Shown piece after piece: positions 41,585-43,826 of a stretch of DNA of 43,826 bases. This DNA is from Phycisphaerales bacterium. GTDB taxonomy: Bacteria; Planctomycetota; Phycisphaerae; Tepidisphaerales; Tepidisphaeraceae. The stretch lies in contig JAQGHM010000294.1 of the NCBI GenBank assembly GCA_028291615.1, positions 1 to 43,826 of the forward strand, read 5' to 3'. Each line of letters starts with the position of its first letter. Within the stretch, counting starts at the first letter, position 1. Below the pieces are notes generated by a model that was given only the letters and a program-made list of their open reading frames with translations, ran no database searches and was not told the DNA's origin. Both the position numbers and the translations under genes were made by a program.

Positions 41585-41590
41585 TGGCGA

Positions 41591-42871
41591 TCACTCTTCC
41601 CCTAAAATCCTTCCCGCTTCATCGATCCGCAGCGTGCTCGCCCACGGCCGAGAATCAATCGTGCAACGGTACGTCACCCGGCCGCGGTATTCGATGCGGA
41701 TGATCTTCAGCACGTCGTGCCCGCGGCGGTAGCGCTCCAGGCCGACCTGCGCCGGTCGCGGCAGGGTGGCGTATTTCACCCACTCCTCGCGGGCTGCGCC
41801 GTATTCGATTTCGTCCTTGCCGAAGGAGACGTCGTCCACCTCTTCGCGTGAGAGCACTCGCCCGCTGTCCGAGATGCGCAGGGCCACGTCGTCGCCGCGG
41901 GTGTCGATCACGCAGCGGTAAAACGTGTACGCGCCGCGGCGGACGTAGAGAATCTCCTTGACCGGCCGGCCCCGCCGCTCGCGCTCCAGCGTCTGCGCGA
42001 CCTCCCACGGCAACTCCACCTGCCGCATCGTCGCCTCATGCCCGAAGCGGTTGGCGTCGTAGCCGCCCGCGCCCACGGCGATGTCCTGAACTTCGCGCTC
42101 CTCGTACAGGTATCCGTCATCCCCCACGCGGAGCACTCGGTCGCTGCCGCGGTCGTCGATGATACAGCGGTAGAAGCGCCGGCCGTTCCGCTCGACGTAA
42201 ACCACCTGCTTCACCGGCCGGCCGGCGTACTGTCGCTCGACCACGACGCGCACCTCGCGTGGTATGTCGTCGTAGCGCATCGAGCGCTCGCGGTCATAGT
42301 CGTGCCGGCTGATTTCCCGCAGGCCGATCGAGACGTCGTCCACCTCGTCCACAGACAGCAACTTGCCGACGGAATTGATCCGGACGGCCAGGTCGTCCCC
42401 TTTGGTGTCGATAATGCAGCGATAGAACTCGCGATTGTCCCGACGCACGAATGAGATCACTTTTACTTCGTATCTCCCGCGCTCGCGATCCAGCGTCCGC
42501 CGCACGTCGCGCGGGAGGTCGTCGTAACGAATCCATTTTTCGAACGAGCCTTCGCCGACGGCGAGGTCGGGCACTTCGGAGACTTTAACAATCCGCCCGC
42601 CCTCGGAAACCAGCAGCACCCGATCCGCCCCGCGCTCGTCGATCAGGGTGCGGAAGTAGACCTTGCCGTCGATGCGGATCTCGAGAATCTGCTTGATCTC
42701 GCGGCGGCCGCGCTCGCGCTCGATCACCTCGCGCACGCGCCGAGGGACGTCGTCATACTTCACCCAGATGTCGGCCCGGCGGCGCGGGTCGGCGTGGGCT
42801 GTGGGGGCGAAGGAGGCGAGGATGTAGATGCCAACGAGTAGCGCGCGAAGGGGGGCGGCAAGAATGCTCAT
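41591..42871 (-). CDS. Exported protein with five tandem PepSY-like repeats
   Basis: A 426-residue exported protein with signal peptide (MSILAAPLRALLVGIYILAS, cut near TAHA). The mature part is five repeats of about 78 residues, each with the pattern: YDDxPRxVRxxxERERxGR, then VKxIxxVxxxGRxFYRCxID, then GDDxxLRIxxxGxxLSxEEV, as in IRYDDLPRDVRRTLDRERGR and FYRCIIDTKGDDLAVRINSV. This fits the PepSY/BLIP-like fold, which often inhibits or senses envelope proteins. The ATG at 42871 has GAAGGAG five nt upstream; the frame is open to 42907. Likely a periplasmic binding protein; function unknown. Confidence 0.8.
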   Translation of the reverse strand: MSILAAPLRALLVGIYILASFAPTAHADPRRRADIWVKYDDVPRRVREVIERERGRREIKQILEIRIDGKVYFRTLIDERGADRVLLVSEGGRIVKVSEVPDLAVGEGSFEKWIRYDDLPRDVRRTLDRERGRYEVKVISFVRRDNREFYRCIIDTKGDDLAVRINSVGKLLSVDEVDDVSIGLREISRHDYDRERSMRYDDIPREVRVVVERQYAGRPVKQVVYVERNGRRFYRCIIDDRGSDRVLRVGDDGYLYEEREVQDIAVGAGGYDANRFGHEATMRQVELPWEVAQTLERERRGRPVKEILYVRRGAYTFYRCVIDTRGDDVALRISDSGRVLSREEVDDVSFGKDEIEYGAAREEWVKYATLPRPAQVGLERYRRGHDVLKIIRIEYRGRVTYRCTIDSRPWASTLRIDEAGRILGEE

Positions 42872-42928
42872 GTATACTCCTTCGGCTAAGTAGACCCCTG
42901 ACGACAAATCTGGTTTGCACGTCTCCTG

Positions 42929-43759
42929 TTAAATCAGGTCACGATCGCCCGGCAGCGGCTCGGCCAGGCCATCTAACGGAATCCGAATCATCTGCCACAT
43001 GATCCAGCATTCGATCCCGAAGGGGATGAAGCCGAGCAGGCCGGGGAGCGGCATTTCGAAGTAGCGGTATTGTTCCGCCCCCCCCAGGAAGGGGAGGTGG
43101 TAGGTCCACTTGGTCAGGGCCCAGTAGTTCCAGAATTCCCAGAGGAAGCCGCAGATCAACCCGCCCGCGAAGGCGGCGAGGGTTCGACCGTACCAGCCGC
43201 GCTCCCAGTCGCGGAACATGCTGGGGCGGCCCAGCCAGTAGTTGATCGGATCCAGCAGGAAGACGAGGCTGGTCCAGAGGACGTAGTTGGTGACGGGGGT
43301 GGCGATGAGGATAACGCACGCGAGCATCGTTGCGCCGCCGATCAGCGACGCCCACAGGCCCCAGTGGGGCATGCGGAAGCCATCGCGGCCAGTGCTGCGC
43401 GCCCAGTCGAAGAGCTTGAGGTCAAGCAGGACCTGGCCGGAGAGCATCATGCCCGGGACGACGGTGGCGAAGGCGAGAAGGTATCCGAAGGCGCGATCGT
43501 AAAAATCCCCCGGGATCCCCGGCGTCCCAGGCATGCCGATGTAGATCCAGGCGCGCATGCCCAGGTTGAAGTTGATCATGTCGAAGACGCCCCAGATGAA
43601 GACCGAGGCGAGGCAGAGGAGGAGGAAGTGGTTGGGGCGGCGGCGGACGGGGCTGGCGCCGTTGCGCAGCGTAAGGAGGCCTTCGAGGAAGATCAGGTAA
43701 CTGACCCAGACGAGCGCGGTCATGTTGTCGGCGACCCAGCTGGAGGCGTGGCCTAGCAT
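42929..43759 (-). CDS. Polytopic membrane protein, start uncertain
   Basis: A protein of at least 276 residues with about seven hydrophobic helices (TALVWVSYLIFLEGLLTL, FLLLCLASVFIWGVFDMINF, LIGGATMLACVILIATPVTN, LAAFAGGLICGFLWEFWNYW, LLGFIPFGIECWIMWQMIRI). The pattern GFLWEFWNYWA and FEMPLPGLLGFIPFG recurs in unnamed membrane proteins of this phylum; no enzyme motif is seen. The frame is open to the window edge at 43826 with no stop, so the gene may start beyond the window; 43759 is the first ATG seen. It lies 57 nt upstream of the PepSY-like gene on the same strand. Confidence 0.7.
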   Translation of the reverse strand: MLGHASSWVADNMTALVWVSYLIFLEGLLTLRNGASPVRRRPNHFLLLCLASVFIWGVFDMINFNLGMRAWIYIGMPGTPGIPGDFYDRAFGYLLAFATVVPGMMLSGQVLLDLKLFDWARSTGRDGFRMPHWGLWASLIGGATMLACVILIATPVTNYVLWTSLVFLLDPINYWLGRPSMFRDWERGWYGRTLAAFAGGLICGFLWEFWNYWALTKWTYHLPFLGGAEQYRYFEMPLPGLLGFIPFGIECWIMWQMIRIPLDGLAEPLPGDRDLI

Positions 43760-43826
43760 GTCGCCCGTGTGGGCGATGGAGAGGCGCTCGGCGGAGCTGC
43801 GGATCGTGCCGCGGTTGGTGCGGTGG

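Overview
The window is about 43.8 kb of GC-rich bacterial chromosome, densely coding on both strands. The gene content points to Planctomycetota or a close PVC relative, possibly Phycisphaerae/Tepidisphaerales. Evidence for this is a PVC-type dehydrogenase-like propeller next to a c-type cytochrome, DUF2961 and DUF1080/LamG-like exported proteins, FG-GAP and PQQ-type beta-propellers, a very large exported TPR protein, a dihydrodipicolinate-synthase-like planctomycete family, and a DUF2760/Hsp70/Hsp70-DUF3731 group. The lineage is inferred from families; no rRNA or tRNA gene was seen.

Layout. (1) 1-1831, minus: ackA then xfp (cut by the window edge), the acetyl-phosphate-to-acetate shunt. (2) 1951-7723, plus: DUF2760 protein, a short Hsp70 and a long Hsp70-DUF3731 protein, with a small exported CxxC protein lying antisense between the two Hsp70 genes. 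(3) 15949-7728, minus: a probable five-gene operon of a membrane-anchored PQQ-like propeller, a 1210-residue dikinase-like protein fused to a membrane domain, an FG-GAP protein, a LamG-like protein and a methyltransferase. (4) 16206-24170, plus: a 1319-residue TPR protein, FG-GAP, PQQ-like propeller and YdjY-domain protein, mirroring part of block 3. (5) 24204-30507, plus: an epimerase-like gene, then an exported CxC protein, a double-domain molybdate-type binding protein, permease, ATPase, MoaD-like and MoeB/ThiF-like genes, tightly packed. (6) 30526-38031, plus: split dehydrogenase/cytochrome pair, DUF2961 protein, SDR epimerase and DHDPS-family aldolase, which looks like a catabolic block. 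(7) 38156-43759: pyruvate kinase, GNAT, RidA, an exported carbon-nitrogen hydrolase, a five-repeat PepSY-like exported protein and a membrane protein at the edge.

The most unusual signal is a set of very short repeat elements at gene junctions and inside genes. Arrays of four 7-mers (28 nt), four 8-mers (32 nt) or three 9-mers (about 27 nt) lie just before start codons, abut stop codons, or are translated in frame. They occur with small palindromic elements that also sit in frame inside genes. At one locus (33558-33687) three arrays appear to supply the ribosome-binding site, start codon and signal-peptide core of a DUF2961 gene. A second strong item is the fusion of a rifampin-phosphotransferase-like dikinase (catalytic His795) to a C-terminal segment resembling Oxa1-superfamily (EMC3/TMCO1/DUF106) membrane proteins. 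Three genes have a TANNNT box exactly 7 nt before ATG and no Shine-Dalgarno, suggesting leaderless transcripts.

No intergenic stretch exceeds about 260 nt. No CRISPR, IS element, transposase, prophage gene, rRNA or tRNA was recognised.
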